A stretch of 64,000 nucleotides of DNA from the NCBI RefSeq assembly GCF_014283215.1, contig NZ_JACOMF010000006.1, positions 62,001-126,000 on the forward strand, given 5' to 3'. Position numbers and translations under genes: made by a program. Of this stretch, positions 1-8,089 are shown piece by piece. The notes beneath the pieces are model-generated. The model searched no databases. It had not been told where the DNA came from and was given only the letters and a program-made list of their open reading frames with translations. This DNA is from Siccirubricoccus deserti (GTDB lineage: Bacteria > Pseudomonadota > Alphaproteobacteria > Acetobacterales > Acetobacteraceae). How positions within the stretch are numbered: the first letter of the stretch is position 1; every line of letters starts with the position of its first letter.

Positions 1-1
1 T

Positions 2-568
2 GCGCATTACGATGCCATCCTGCTCGACATCGGCCTGCCCGACGGCGACGGCCGCGACCTGTGCGCCAAGCTGCGGCGCGACGGCATGAGGATGCCGGTC
101 ATCATGCTGACCGGGGCGGATGGCGAACAGGATGTGGTGCGTGGCCTTGACGCCGGCGCCAATGACTACATTGCCAAGCCGTTCCGGCTGAACGAGCTGC
201 TGGCACGGGTCCGCGCCCAGCTCCGCGTGTTCGACAATTCGGAAGACGCGGTCTTCACCGTCGGGCCGTACATGTTCCGCCCGAGCGCGCGGCTGCTGCT
301 GGAGCCGGCGCGGAACCGCAAGGTGCGGCTCACCGACAAGGAGAGCAACATCCTGAAGTTCCTCTATCGCGCCGGCGGAAGGCCGGTGCCGCGGCAGATC
401 CTGCTGAACGAGGTCTGGGGCTACAACAGCGCGGTCACCACCCACACGCTGGAGACCCACATCTACCGCCTGCGGCAGAAGATCGAGCCGGACCCGTCGC
501 GGGCGCGGCTGCTGCTGACCGAGGGTGGTGGCTACAAGCTGGACCCGGTGGCCACTTCCGCGGTCTAG
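2..568 (+). CDS. OmpR/PhoB-family response regulator (5' end outside window)
   Basis: Two-component output protein that binds DNA when its receiver domain is phosphorylated by a sensor kinase. The reading frame is already open at base 2, so the true start lies upstream. Visible in the receiver part: the phospho-acceptor Asp in 'AILLDIGLPDGDG' (codon 26-28), the Thr in 'VIMLTG', and the conserved Lys-Pro in 'YIAKPF'. A linker then leads to a C-terminal winged helix (about the last 95 residues) with 'RLTDKESNILKFL' and 'THTLETHIYRLRQKIEPDP', typical of the Trans_reg_C fold. No partner kinase lies downstream, so its target and stimulus cannot be deduced here. Family assignment is firm; the specific regulator is not identified. 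Confidence 0.95.
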   Translation, partial: AHYDAILLDIGLPDGDGRDLCAKLRRDGMRMPVIMLTGADGEQDVVRGLDAGANDYIAKPFRLNELLARVRAQLRVFDNSEDAVFTVGPYMFRPSARLLLEPARNRKVRLTDKESNILKFLYRAGGRPVPRQILLNEVWGYNSAVTTHTLETHIYRLRQKIEPDPSRARLLLTEGGGYKLDPVATSAV

Positions 569-1083
569 GTGGATGCGAACCGGGGCGGTTCCCCCGCCTC
601 CCCGGTGCGGACAACTTCCCACCGACGTGGCCCACGCTTCGGGCTGGCCCGCTGTTGCGGGCCACTTGCCCTGTCCGCATGGTTGCGATCTCGACGGGCA
701 GTCCGGAGCAGTTTCACGCAGGCTGGAGACAATCTGCGTGAAACTGCCCTGGGATTCCCGCGCGCAGAGGGGTGGCCGATGTCTGGGTCGCCACCGCTCC
801 TGGATCGGTTCCAGGATTCCGGAACCGAGGCCGAGGCCATCGCTGGCCGGCGCCTTGCGCCCGAGGCGCTGTCGCCGCTTCGACCGGCTCCACAACCTTG
901 ACACCGCCAGGAGGCTGAGGCCGGATCCGCCGGCGCATTGGGCAGGGCTTGCCGCCACGGCCGTTCATGTCGTCCGGCGGAAGGCAATCATGCGGGCCGC
1001 GGGCGGCATCGTGGATGCGAACAATCCGTTGGCGCAGGCGATGCCCTGGGTCGAGGGCGTTGCCCGCTTCGGCTTCGGCACCC
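569..1083. other. Intergenic stretch without a convincing gene
   Basis: About 515 bases between the response regulator and the convergent MotB-like gene. Open frames exist on both strands but are Arg/Pro/Ala-rich, have no recognisable domain and look like GC-driven shadows. The only distinct structure I see is the perfect inverted repeat at 708-747, listed separately. Confidence 0.6.
708..747. repeat. Perfect 13-bp inverted repeat, 14-base spacer
   Basis: Left arm gcagtttcacgca at 708-720 and right arm tgcgtgaaactgc at 735-747 are exact reverse complements. There is no T-run after either arm, so a factor-independent terminator is not obvious. It could be an operator or an RNA hairpin. The spacer is 721-734. 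Confidence 0.7.
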
Positions 1084-2682
1084 CTATCGATCGGTCAGCC
1101 TGAGCTCGATCCGCCGGTTCCGTGCCAGCGCCTCCGGGCTGTCGCCGGAATCCAACGGCTGGTTGTCGCCGAAGGCGGTCGCCGCCACGCGGTTGGGCGG
1201 CAGCCCTTCCGCCATCAGCAGCTGCGCCACGGCGATGGCCCGCGCCGCCGACAGCTCCCAGTTGCTGGCGAAGCGGGCGCTGCGGATCGGGATGCGATCG
1301 GCATGGCCATCCACCCGCAGCAGCCAGTTCACGTCGCGCGGGATGCGCGCCGACAGCTCCTGCAGCACCCGGGCGATCTCGCGGATCTGGCTCTGGCCGG
1401 CGGCCGACAGATCGGCGCTGCCGGGCGGGAACAGCACCTCGGACTGGAAGACGAAGCGGTCACCGACGATCCGCACCTCCGGCCGGTCGCCCAGCACGTC
1501 GCGCAGCCGGCCGAAGAAGTCGCTGCGGTAGCGCTGCAGCTCCTCGACCCGTGCCGCCAGCGCCGCGTTCAGCCGGGTGCCGAGGGCGGAGATCTGCGCA
1601 TCCTTGTCGCGGCCGCTGGCCTCGGCGATGTCGAGGGCGGCGGCGACGCGGGAGATCTGGGCGCGCAGCTCCTCGATCTGCCGGGTCAGCAGCGCCACCT
1701 GGGCGCGGGCGCTTTCGGCCAGCCGTGTTTGCTCACCGACGGCGCGCTCGGCGGCGGCGCGGCGTTCGGCCTCGGTGCTGGCGGCGGCCTCGGCGGTACT
1801 GCGGCGCTGCGCCTCGTCGCCGGCACGGCGTGCCGCCTCGGCCGCCTGGCGCTCCATCTGGTCGCGCATGGCGGAGAGGGCACGGATCTGCTCGGACAGC
1901 CGGGCGATGTCGGAGAGCCGGGCCTCGATGGTGGCGCGGTCCGCCTGCACCTGGCGGTCGAGCGCGGCCACTTCCGCCCGCATGGCGGCGAGCTGGCGCT
2001 GGGTCTCGGTCAGCCGGGCCTGGGCCTCGGCCAGCAGGCGGTTGACGCCCTCCAGTTCGCGCCGCGACGTCTCCACCGCGCCGCGGCTTTCCGCCAGCTG
2101 CGCCTCGGCCTGGGCCCGGGCGGCGCGTTCGGCGGCGAGGTTGCGGCCGGTCTCGGTCAGCCGGCGGACGGTCTGCGCGGCATCGCCGCCGGCCGCCTCG
2201 GCCCGGCGAAGCGCCTCGGCCAATTGGGATTCTAGGGTCGCCATCCGCTCCGCGCTGCCGCGGCTTGCGAGGTCGAGATCGGTCAGCCGGGCGGTCAGCC
2301 GGTCACGCTCGGCCCGCACCGTGTCGCGGTCGGCGCTGAGCTGGTCGCGTTCCTCCCGCGTCTCGCGCAATTGGGCGGCGAGGGTGTCGCGGGCGGTCGC
2401 CGCGCTGCGCAGCTCCTCGGCGGTGCGGGAGAGGGCGCTGCGCAGTTCCCCGGCCTGACCACGCTCCAGCGCCAGCATCTCGGCGAGCTCCGCGACCTGG
2501 CGGTTCAGCCGGTCCAGCGCCCGGTCGCGGGAGGAGAGCGCGACCGAGAGGAAGCCCTGGGCCAGGACGAAGACCAGCAGGACGAAGATGATGACCATGA
2601 GCAGGGTGGACAGCGCGTCCACATAGCCTGGCCAGGCATCCAGCCCACCACCCCGCTGCCGCCGGCTGCCGAGGCGCGCCAT
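1084..2682 (-). CDS. MotB-like membrane-anchored coiled-coil protein with OmpA/peptidoglycan-binding domain
   Basis: 532 residues. After a short basic N-terminus there is one membrane segment (about residues 20-50). It opens with 'YVDALSTLLMVIIF', placing Asp22 where MotB, TolR and ExbD carry their ion-binding Asp. Residues of roughly 55-380 are almost entirely heptad-like Ala/Glu/Arg/Leu coiled coil. The last 145 residues form an OmpA-like domain with 'DGHAD' and 'NRRIELRLTDR'. The upstream MotA/TolQ/ExbB-like gene (98 bases away, same strand) is the obvious channel partner. Flagellar motB is elsewhere (about 48.3-49.3 kb) and lacks this long coiled coil, so this is probably a separate envelope machine. 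Its biological job is unknown to me; the domain order is directly visible. Confidence 0.85.
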   Translation of the reverse strand: MARLGSRRQRGGGLDAWPGYVDALSTLLMVIIFVLLVFVLAQGFLSVALSSRDRALDRLNRQVAELAEMLALERGQAGELRSALSRTAEELRSAATARDTLAAQLRETREERDQLSADRDTVRAERDRLTARLTDLDLASRGSAERMATLESQLAEALRRAEAAGGDAAQTVRRLTETGRNLAAERAARAQAEAQLAESRGAVETSRRELEGVNRLLAEAQARLTETQRQLAAMRAEVAALDRQVQADRATIEARLSDIARLSEQIRALSAMRDQMERQAAEAARRAGDEAQRRSTAEAAASTEAERRAAAERAVGEQTRLAESARAQVALLTRQIEELRAQISRVAAALDIAEASGRDKDAQISALGTRLNAALAARVEELQRYRSDFFGRLRDVLGDRPEVRIVGDRFVFQSEVLFPPGSADLSAAGQSQIREIARVLQELSARIPRDVNWLLRVDGHADRIPIRSARFASNWELSAARAIAVAQLLMAEGLPPNRVAATAFGDNQPLDSGDSPEALARNRRIELRLTDR

Positions 2683-2689
2683 CGGCTAG

Positions 2690-2810
2690 CGTGGTGCCTC
2701 TTCGGAGAGCGCCGCGCCACCGGCCTGTCTGCGAGCTGGTGTCCCATTGCCAAGGATCGCGGTGCCCGGCGTGCAACGGGTCATCGCGGCGCCTCTTCGG
2801 AAAGCGCCGC
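2690..2810. repeat. 26-base near-identical direct repeat, 95 bases apart
   Basis: Bases 2690-2715 and 2785-2810 are the same 26-mer with four differences. The second copy encodes the C-terminal 'AALSEEAPR' of the MotA-like protein. The first copy lies in the gap before the MotB-like gene and could encode the same peptide plus a stop in another frame. The 95-base offset is not a multiple of three. Confidence 0.65.
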
Positions 2811-3926
2811 GATCGTCCGCGCGACCAGCTTGATCTCGCTGCGCAGCTCCGCCGTGCTCTGGGCGCGGCCCTGGGTCACCTCCTCCAGCAGCCGGGCGAG
2901 GTAGATCTCGGAGTTCCGCAGATGGCCACGGGTCGCCTCGTCGATGGCGGGGTTGGCCTGGACCTCGGCCAGCCGCTGCAGCACCGGGCCGAGCGCCGCC
3001 TGCTGCTCGGCGACGCGCAGCATCAGCGACTGGCCGGCGCGCATCTGGTCGGTCAGCACCGAGAGCTTCTCGGTCAAGGTCATCATCGCCTGGCCACTGG
3101 CGGCGCGGCCTTCCTCGCCGCGCGCCAGGATGCGCTGGAGGCCTTCGAGGTTCTCCGCCGTCTGCTCCAGCAGCGCCTGGACATAGGCCGGGACGCTGCC
3201 GCCCTCGCTGCCGGCATCGCCGAGCACGCCGGAGGAGAGTCGGGTGATCCCCGCCAGCCATTCCTCCAGCTCGTTGTAGAAGCGGTTCTGCGCCTGGCCG
3301 GCGGTGAGGTCGAGGAAGCCCAGCACCAGCGCCCCGGCGAGGCCGAGCATGGAAGCGGAGAAGGCCGTGCCCATGCCCTTCAGCGGCTGGGCGAGGCCGG
3401 TCTTCAGCTGGTTGAACAGCTGGTTCACGTCGCCCGAGCCGACCGACATGTCGTTGATGACATCGGCCACCGAGGCGATGGTCAGCAGCAGTCCCCAGAA
3501 GGTGCCGAGCAGGCCGAGGAAGATCAGCAGCCCGGTCATGTAGCGCGACAACTCGCGGCTCTCGTCGAGCCGCGAGGCGATGCCGTCCAGCACGCTGCGC
3601 ATCGCCGGGGCGGAGAGGCTGAGCCGGTCCGAGCGCCGGGCAGCGAACATGCTGGCCATCGGCCCGAGCAGCCGCGGCAGCGCCTGGGCCGGGGCGCCGA
3701 GCTTCGGCTGGCGGAAATTCTCCAGCCAATCCACCTCCGGCCGCAGGATCAGCACCTGCCGCAGGTTCCAGCCGATGCCGATCAGCATCACCCCGAGAAT
3801 GAGGCTGTTGAGGATCGGGTTGCTGACGAAGGCATGCATCAGGGTCGGCGCCAGCAGCACGGCGAAGCCGAAAACCGCGGCGAGGAAGCCCAGCATGCGC
3901 CAGAGGAAGCGGAGCGGCGGGGTCAT
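2781..3926 (-). CDS. MotA/TolQ/ExbB-like proton-channel family protein
   Basis: 381 residues. Two N-terminal membrane segments (about 7-30 and 37-58) are followed by a cytoplasmic stretch. A MotA/ExbB-like core then has two further segments (about 145-175, 'LLIFLGLLGTFWGLLLTI', and 205-230, 'SMLGLAGALVLGFLDL'). The final 130 residues are helical and soluble. It begins 10 bases after the OmpA-like gene ends and is followed by the coiled-coil MotB-like gene, so the three probably form one operon and one complex. The arrangement next to efp and an inositol-monophosphatase gene recurs in alphaproteobacteria. Not flagellar MotA, which is at 47.4 kb. Ion specificity and function are unknown. Confidence 0.85.
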   Translation of the reverse strand: MTPPLRFLWRMLGFLAAVFGFAVLLAPTLMHAFVSNPILNSLILGVMLIGIGWNLRQVLILRPEVDWLENFRQPKLGAPAQALPRLLGPMASMFAARRSDRLSLSAPAMRSVLDGIASRLDESRELSRYMTGLLIFLGLLGTFWGLLLTIASVADVINDMSVGSGDVNQLFNQLKTGLAQPLKGMGTAFSASMLGLAGALVLGFLDLTAGQAQNRFYNELEEWLAGITRLSSGVLGDAGSEGGSVPAYVQALLEQTAENLEGLQRILARGEEGRAASGQAMMTLTEKLSVLTDQMRAGQSLMLRVAEQQAALGPVLQRLAEVQANPAIDEATRGHLRNSEIYLARLLEEVTQGRAQSTAELRSEIKLVARTIAALSEEAPR

Positions 3927-3936
3927 CGGCTGGCCA

Positions 3937-4470
3937 TCACCTTGTCCCTTTGCTGGCTTCGGGCGGCTGGATATCGGCGCTGTCGAGCCGATCCTCGGTG
4001 TGGCCCAGCGGCCGGATGTCGATGCGGGTGGGCGGCAGCCCGCCTTCCGCCAGCGCCTGCTTCACCGCCAGCCCACGCGCCAGGCTGAGCCGCCGTGCGG
4101 TGGAGACATCCTCCGGCCCGCTGGCCTGGGCGAGGATGACGACGCGTCCCTCGGTCGCGGCGGCGAGGCGGTGACCGAGCTTGTGCAGCGCCGCCGCCGC
4201 AGCTTCCGGCACCGCCTCGGTCCCGGGCGGGAAGCGGAGGCGCCAGCCGCCCTGGGGCAAGGTCTCCATTCCAGGCGGCAGACGAAGCGGCACGCTGGCC
4301 GGCGGCGCGGCTGGCGGCATGGGCCCGGGCCGGTCGGGCAGGCGGGCCGGTTCGGGCGGCGCCGGTGCCGGATCGGGCGGCACCGCCTCCACCTGCGCCA
4401 GCGCGGGGAGCGGCGACAGCAGGGCGGCGAGCAGCAGGGTGCGGCGGCGTGGCTGGGTCACAGGGCGCAA
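3937..4470 (-). CDS. Periplasmic OmpA-like domain protein
   Basis: 177 residues with a basic n-region and hydrophobic signal sequence ending at 'LPALAQ' (about residue 25), so exported. A Pro-rich linker of about 40 residues follows, then a short OmpA-like domain ('LPPGMETLPQGGWRLRFPPG' to 'RPLGHTEDRLDSAD'). The peptidoglycan-binding core is recognisable but shorter than in Pal. No lipobox Cys is visible, so it is probably soluble in the periplasm. It stands first in the MotA-like/MotB-like transcription order, 10 bases before the channel gene, and is a likely accessory of that complex. Family call is reasonable; role is inference. Confidence 0.75.
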   Translation of the reverse strand: MRPVTQPRRRTLLLAALLSPLPALAQVEAVPPDPAPAPPEPARLPDRPGPMPPAAPPASVPLRLPPGMETLPQGGWRLRFPPGTEAVPEAAAAALHKLGHRLAAATEGRVVILAQASGPEDVSTARRLSLARGLAVKQALAEGGLPPTRIDIRPLGHTEDRLDSADIQPPEASKGTR

Positions 4471-4569
4471 CCTAGAGCAAACGCCACCGCGCTGGACACC
4501 CCGCCGGTGAAATTCGCTGCCGGGCCGGAACGCTGCGGCGCCGGCAGGCGGCGCGCACTGCCAGGCGCT

Positions 4570-5421
4570 TCAGTCCTGCGGCCGGGCGCGGGCGGAGGCG
4601 ACAGTGGTCATGCCCTCCACCACCACGTCCCGCAGCTTGCCGTGCAGCGCCTGGTTGCCGGCGACGACATTGCCCTCGGCATAGGGGTCGCCGCCCTCGG
4701 GATCGGTGACGAAGCCGCCGGCCTCCCGGACCATGATCAGCCCGGCCGCCATGTCCCACTTCTTGATGCCGAGTTCCCAGTAGCCGTCGTAGCGGCCGGC
4801 GGCGACCCAGGCGAGGTCGAGCGCGGCGGCGCCGAAGCGGCGGACGCCGGCGACCTGTGGCATCACCCGGGCCAGGATCTGGCTGAACTCCGCCTTGCGG
4901 GGGACGCCGGCGAAGGGGATGCCGGTGGCGAAGACGGCCTGCTGCATGTCGCGGCGGCCGGAGACGCGCAGCCGCTTGTCGTTGAGGAAGGCGCCGACGC
5001 CCTTCTCCGCCCAGAACAACTCATCCGCCGCCGGGTTGTAGATGACGCCGGCCATGATCTCGGTCCGCTCGGCGTCGATCCGCTTCTCGATGCCGACGCT
5101 GACGCACCAGTGCGGGATGCCGTGCAGGAAGTTGGTGGTGCCATCGAGCGGATCGACCACCCAGCGCCATTCCCAGTCGTCGCTGCCGTGGCTGCCGCTT
5201 TCCTCCATCAGGAAGGCGAAGTTCGGGCGGGCGCGGGAGAGGTCGGTGCGCAGCGTCTCCTCCGCCCGGAAGTCGGCCTGGGAGACGAAATCGCCCGGGC
5301 CCTTCATCGAGACCTGGAGCTGCTCCACTTCGCCGAAGTCGCGCAGCAGGCGCTTGCCGGCCTTCTGCACCGCGGCGACGACGACATTGAGGGCGGGGGA
5401 GAGGCGGGGGGATTGGGCCAT
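4570..5421 (-). CDS. Inositol monophosphatase family protein (SuhB-like)
   Basis: 283 residues from the ATG at 5421, which gives 'MAQSPRLSPALNVVVAAVQKAG', the usual N-terminus of this subfamily; an in-frame ATG at 5460 would add 13 residues. The metal-dependent phosphatase signatures are present: 'FLMEESG' (motif 1), 'WVVDPLDGTTNFLHGIP' (motif 2) and 'AALDLAWVAAGRYDGYWE' followed by 'KKWDMAAG' (motif 3). The family hydrolyses inositol-1-phosphate and related sugar phosphates; the E. coli member also touches rRNA processing. Lies between efp (201 bases upstream) and the OmpA-like gene (99 bases downstream), all on the minus strand, suggesting co-transcription. Substrate here is not determined by sequence. 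Confidence 0.92.
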   Translation of the reverse strand: MAQSPRLSPALNVVVAAVQKAGKRLLRDFGEVEQLQVSMKGPGDFVSQADFRAEETLRTDLSRARPNFAFLMEESGSHGSDDWEWRWVVDPLDGTTNFLHGIPHWCVSVGIEKRIDAERTEIMAGVIYNPAADELFWAEKGVGAFLNDKRLRVSGRRDMQQAVFATGIPFAGVPRKAEFSQILARVMPQVAGVRRFGAAALDLAWVAAGRYDGYWELGIKKWDMAAGLIMVREAGGFVTDPEGGDPYAEGNVVAGNQALHGKLRDVVVEGMTTVASARARPQD

Positions 5422-5622
5422 GATGATCCGTGATGTGGCTATGGCCGGGTGCCGGTACATCTGCCTCGGCGCGGGCCGGGGCGGGATGTCCGGCCACGAT
5501 CCGCCGGGCCGGTCTACCGGGCGCCGGCATGGCAGGCGCCAGGGCCGGACCTGTGGACCGCCCGCCGGGGCAGGGCGCCGGCCCGGCGCCGAAGGGCGTG
5601 AGGCGGCCGGTGTTCGGGCCGG

Positions 5623-6189
5623 CTACTTCGCGCGCTCGACGTAGGAGGCATCCTCGGTCTTCACCACCACCCGCTCACCAGTGGTGACGAAGGGCGGCAC
5701 CATGGTCTTGACGCCGTTGGAGAGCAGAGCCGGCTTGTAGGAGGAGGCGGCGGTCTGCCCCTTCACCACCGGATCGGCCTCGACCACTTCCAGCGTGACC
5801 TGTTCCGGCAGGGTCATCGCCACCGGCTCGCCTTCAATGAGGCGGACGTTGACGGTCATGTTCTCCACCAGGAAGGGCAGGCGGTCGCCGAGAATATCCT
5901 TGGAGACGGTGGTCTGCTCATAGGTCTCGGGGTCCATCAGGACCAGGCTGTCGCCGTCGGCGTAGGAGTAGGTGAACTCCTTGTCCTCGGTCATCAGCCG
6001 CTCGACCACATCCGCGGTGCGCCAACGCTGGTCCTTCTTGGACCCCGTCTTGATGTTGCGCATGTCCACCTGGATGATGGCGTTGCCCTTCCCCGGGATC
6101 ATGATGTTCTGCTTGAGGATGGTGTAGCGCTGGCCTTCGAATTCGATGACCATGCCGGCACGCATCTGATTGGCCTGCATCTTTGCCAT
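5623..6189 (-). CDS. efp: Translation elongation factor P
   Basis: 188 residues, the normal EF-P length, with KOW-like domain I and two OB-fold domains. EF-P enters the ribosomal E site and rescues stalling at polyproline stretches. The modification loop reads 'IPGKGNA', putting Lys at residue 34 exactly as in E. coli, where EpmA and EpmB attach beta-lysine. Genes for both enzymes follow within 3 kb (EpmB-like at 7054-8052, EpmA at 8090-9166). Proline-rich proteins that might need EF-P, such as TolA (22327-23328), are encoded in this same window. First gene of a minus-strand block leading into suhB-like and the MotA-like genes. Confidence 0.98.
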   Translation of the reverse strand: MAKMQANQMRAGMVIEFEGQRYTILKQNIMIPGKGNAIIQVDMRNIKTGSKKDQRWRTADVVERLMTEDKEFTYSYADGDSLVLMDPETYEQTTVSKDILGDRLPFLVENMTVNVRLIEGEPVAMTLPEQVTLEVVEADPVVKGQTAASSYKPALLSNGVKTMVPPFVTTGERVVVKTEDASYVERAK

Positions 6190-6340
6190 GGGGGCGACCT
6201 GTCCGGGTGGAGGTGAATGAGCGGGCGCCGCGGCAGGGGTGCCGGGCGCGGGTGGCTGGGGTTTAGGCGGGACGGGGCCGGGAGGGAAGGGGGAAGGCCG
6301 TTCCGGCGCGGGCGGCCCTGCATGCGAGGGCCACCCATGC

Positions 6341-6346
6341 TATATA
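6341..6346. promoter_or_regulatory. TATATA -10-like element between efp and the Uma2 gene
   Basis: A lone AT-rich TATATA in a very GC-rich 187-base divergent gap. It is self-complementary, so it could serve efp (minus) or the Uma2-family gene (plus; it lies about 30 bases before that ATG). No good -35 box is visible for either direction. Confidence 0.35.
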
Positions 6347-6376
6347 GACCCGGCGATACGAACCCCTGGCCTCGGC

Positions 6377-6964
6377 ATGCCCGCCCCCGCGCACAACCCT
6401 TGGACCGAAGCCGACTTCTTCGCCTGGCTCGCCCGCCAGGACCGCCGCCACGAGCTGGTGGACGGCCAGCCGCGCGCCATGGTGGGTGCCACCCAGCGGC
6501 ATGACCGCATTGTCACCAACCTGCTGATCGCCCTGGGCACGAGGCTGCGCGGCTCACCCTGCCGGACTGGCACCAGCGACACCGCCATCCGCATCCCAAA
6601 TCGGAACATCCGCTATCCGGACGCCGCGGTGGATTGTGGCCGATTCGAGGAAACCGCCCGGGCGGCGACCGAACCGACCCTGGTGGCGGAGGTGGCGTCG
6701 CCTTCCACCGCCGAATTCGACCAAACCGAGAAGCTGGAGGAGTACCGCACCGTGCCGAGCCTGCGGCACATCCTGATGATCGACCCGGAACAGCCTCGGC
6801 TCCGCCTCCATACCCGGGGCGAGGATGGCCATTGGACCTCTGCGCCGCACGCCGGGCTGGAGACCGAGGTGGCGCTGCCGGCGCTCGGCATCACCCTGCC
6901 GCTGGCGGAGCTTTACGAGGGGCTTGGCTTCCGCCCACAGCCAAGGCTGGTGCTGCCGGAGTAG
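6377..6964 (+). CDS. Uma2-family (DUF820) PD-(D/E)XK-like protein
   Basis: 195 residues from the ATG at 6377. An upstream in-frame ATG would add 46 Gly/Pro-rich residues that do not resemble the family. Typical Uma2 features: 'RHELVDGQPRAMVGATQRHDRIVTNLL' near the N-terminus, then 'RYPDAAVDC' and 'PTLVAEVASPSTAEFDQTEKLEEY', which carry the Asp and Glu/Val-Glu positions of a restriction-endonuclease-like core. Biochemical role of this large family is largely unknown. It sits alone, divergent from efp and convergent with epmB, interrupting an otherwise EF-P-themed region. Confidence 0.88.
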   Translation: MPAPAHNPWTEADFFAWLARQDRRHELVDGQPRAMVGATQRHDRIVTNLLIALGTRLRGSPCRTGTSDTAIRIPNRNIRYPDAAVDCGRFEETARAATEPTLVAEVASPSTAEFDQTEKLEEYRTVPSLRHILMIDPEQPRLRLHTRGEDGHWTSAPHAGLETEVALPALGITLPLAELYEGLGFRPQPRLVLPE

Positions 6965-7025
6965 GGTCCGCGCCCCTAAACTCACGCCGGTCCAGGGGAC
7001 GCCCGCTCCTTGGTAGGTGGGGTTT

Positions 7026-7046
7026 GGGGAGGACAGCGTCCTCCCC
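7026..7046. terminator. Bidirectional hairpin between convergent genes
   Basis: ggggaggac at 7026-7034 and gtcctcccc at 7038-7046 form a perfect 9-bp stem with a 3-base loop. It sits in the 89-base gap between the ends of the Uma2 gene (plus) and the EpmB-like gene (minus). There is no clear T-run. Confidence 0.5.
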
Positions 7047-7053
7047 CAGGAGG

Positions 7054-8052
7054 TCAGCCCAGAGCCGGCCCCAACGGTACCTTCCCGCCCCCCCCCGGCG
7101 TCTCCTGCACATAGGTCGGCCAGGCCAGCCCGCTCACCCGCCCGCGCAGCGCCCGCAGCAGCGCCAGCCCTTCCTCAACCGGCACATGGAACCGCGCCGT
7201 CCCCGGCGCCGGGTCCAGCTGGTGCAGGTAATAGGGCTTCACCCGCGCCCGCAGCATGGCGCGGAACAGCGCCTCCAGCGCCTCGGCGCTGTCATTCACC
7301 CCGCGCAGCAGCACGCTCTGGCCCAGCAGCACCACCCCGGCCCGGTGCAGCCGGCCGAGCGCCGCCCGGGCCGACGGGGTGAACTCCCGCGCATGGTTGG
7401 CGTGGACGCAGAGGTACAGCGGCTTCTCCAGCTCCAGCGCCGCCGCCAGCGCCGGGGTCACCAGCCCGGGGGCGGCGACGGGCACCCGGCTGTGGATGCG
7501 CAGCAGCTCGATATGCGGCAGCGCCGCCAGCCGTTGCAGGATGGTGCCGAGCCGGCGGGCGGAGAGCATCAGCGGGTCGCCGCCGGTCAGGATCGCCTCC
7601 CGCACCGCGGGGGTGCGGGCGAACCAGTCGAGCGCCGCCTCAAGCTGCGCCTCGGTCAGCAGCCCGCCGTCGGGGCCCACCGCCTCCCGCCGGAAGCAGA
7701 AGCGGCAATAGACCGGGCAGGCCAGCAGCGGCTTCAGCAGCGCCCGGTCGGGGTAGCGGTGGACCACGCCGGGCAGCGGGGTGAAGGGGGCATCGGCGGT
7801 GGGGTCGGCCTGCTCATGCGGCGCGGTCACCAGCTCATCCGGGTGGGGCAGGTATTGGCGGGCAATCGGGTCGGCCGGGTCGGCCGGGTCGATCAGCGCG
7901 GCGACGCCGGGGGTGACGGCGATGCTGTAGCGGGTGCTGACCGCCGTCACGCCGGCCATCGCCGCTTCCGGCAGCAGCCCGGCGGCGTGCAGGTCTTCGG
8001 CGCTGCGGAGGGTGCGGGCGAGGGGTGGGCGAGGGGGGGTGCCATCGGGCAT
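7054..8052 (-). CDS. epmB: EF-P beta-lysylation protein EpmB-like (lysine 2,3-aminomutase family radical SAM)
   Basis: 332 residues, close to E. coli EpmB and shorter than fermentative lysine 2,3-aminomutases. The radical-SAM [4Fe-4S] motif CxxxCxxC is explicit in 'CPVYCRFCFRREAVG' (about residues 134-148). It is followed by the SAM-binding 'ILTGGDPLMLS'. The family uses PLP and SAM to convert (S)-alpha-lysine to (R)-beta-lysine, the substrate EpmA loads on EF-P Lys34. Divergent from epmA with only 37 bases between the starts, and 0.9 kb from efp. The context makes the EpmB function much more likely than catabolic aminomutase. Confidence 0.9.
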   Translation of the reverse strand: MPDGTPPRPPLARTLRSAEDLHAAGLLPEAAMAGVTAVSTRYSIAVTPGVAALIDPADPADPIARQYLPHPDELVTAPHEQADPTADAPFTPLPGVVHRYPDRALLKPLLACPVYCRFCFRREAVGPDGGLLTEAQLEAALDWFARTPAVREAILTGGDPLMLSARRLGTILQRLAALPHIELLRIHSRVPVAAPGLVTPALAAALELEKPLYLCVHANHAREFTPSARAALGRLHRAGVVLLGQSVLLRGVNDSAEALEALFRAMLRARVKPYYLHQLDPAPGTARFHVPVEEGLALLRALRGRVSGLAWPTYVQETPGGGGKVPLGPALG

Positions 8053-8089
8053 GGTCCGGCGGAGCTAGTCCCGAAGGTTGCCCGACGCA

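Noticed and set aside
569-1083. tRNA or other classical RNA gene in the gap
   Set aside because: No cloverleaf arms or TTC-arm consensus found; only the inverted repeat stands out.
949-2235. Long plus-strand open frame opposite the MotB-like gene
   Set aside because: It is antisense to the coiled-coil coding region, His/Gly/Leu-rich and without a known fold; high GC leaves long frames open by chance.
1084-3926. Possible Zorya-type anti-phage system (ZorA/ZorB resemblance)
   Set aside because: MotA/MotB-like domains and a coiled coil fit superficially, but the coiled coil is on the MotB-like partner, no ZorC/D/E genes are nearby and the neighbourhood is housekeeping.
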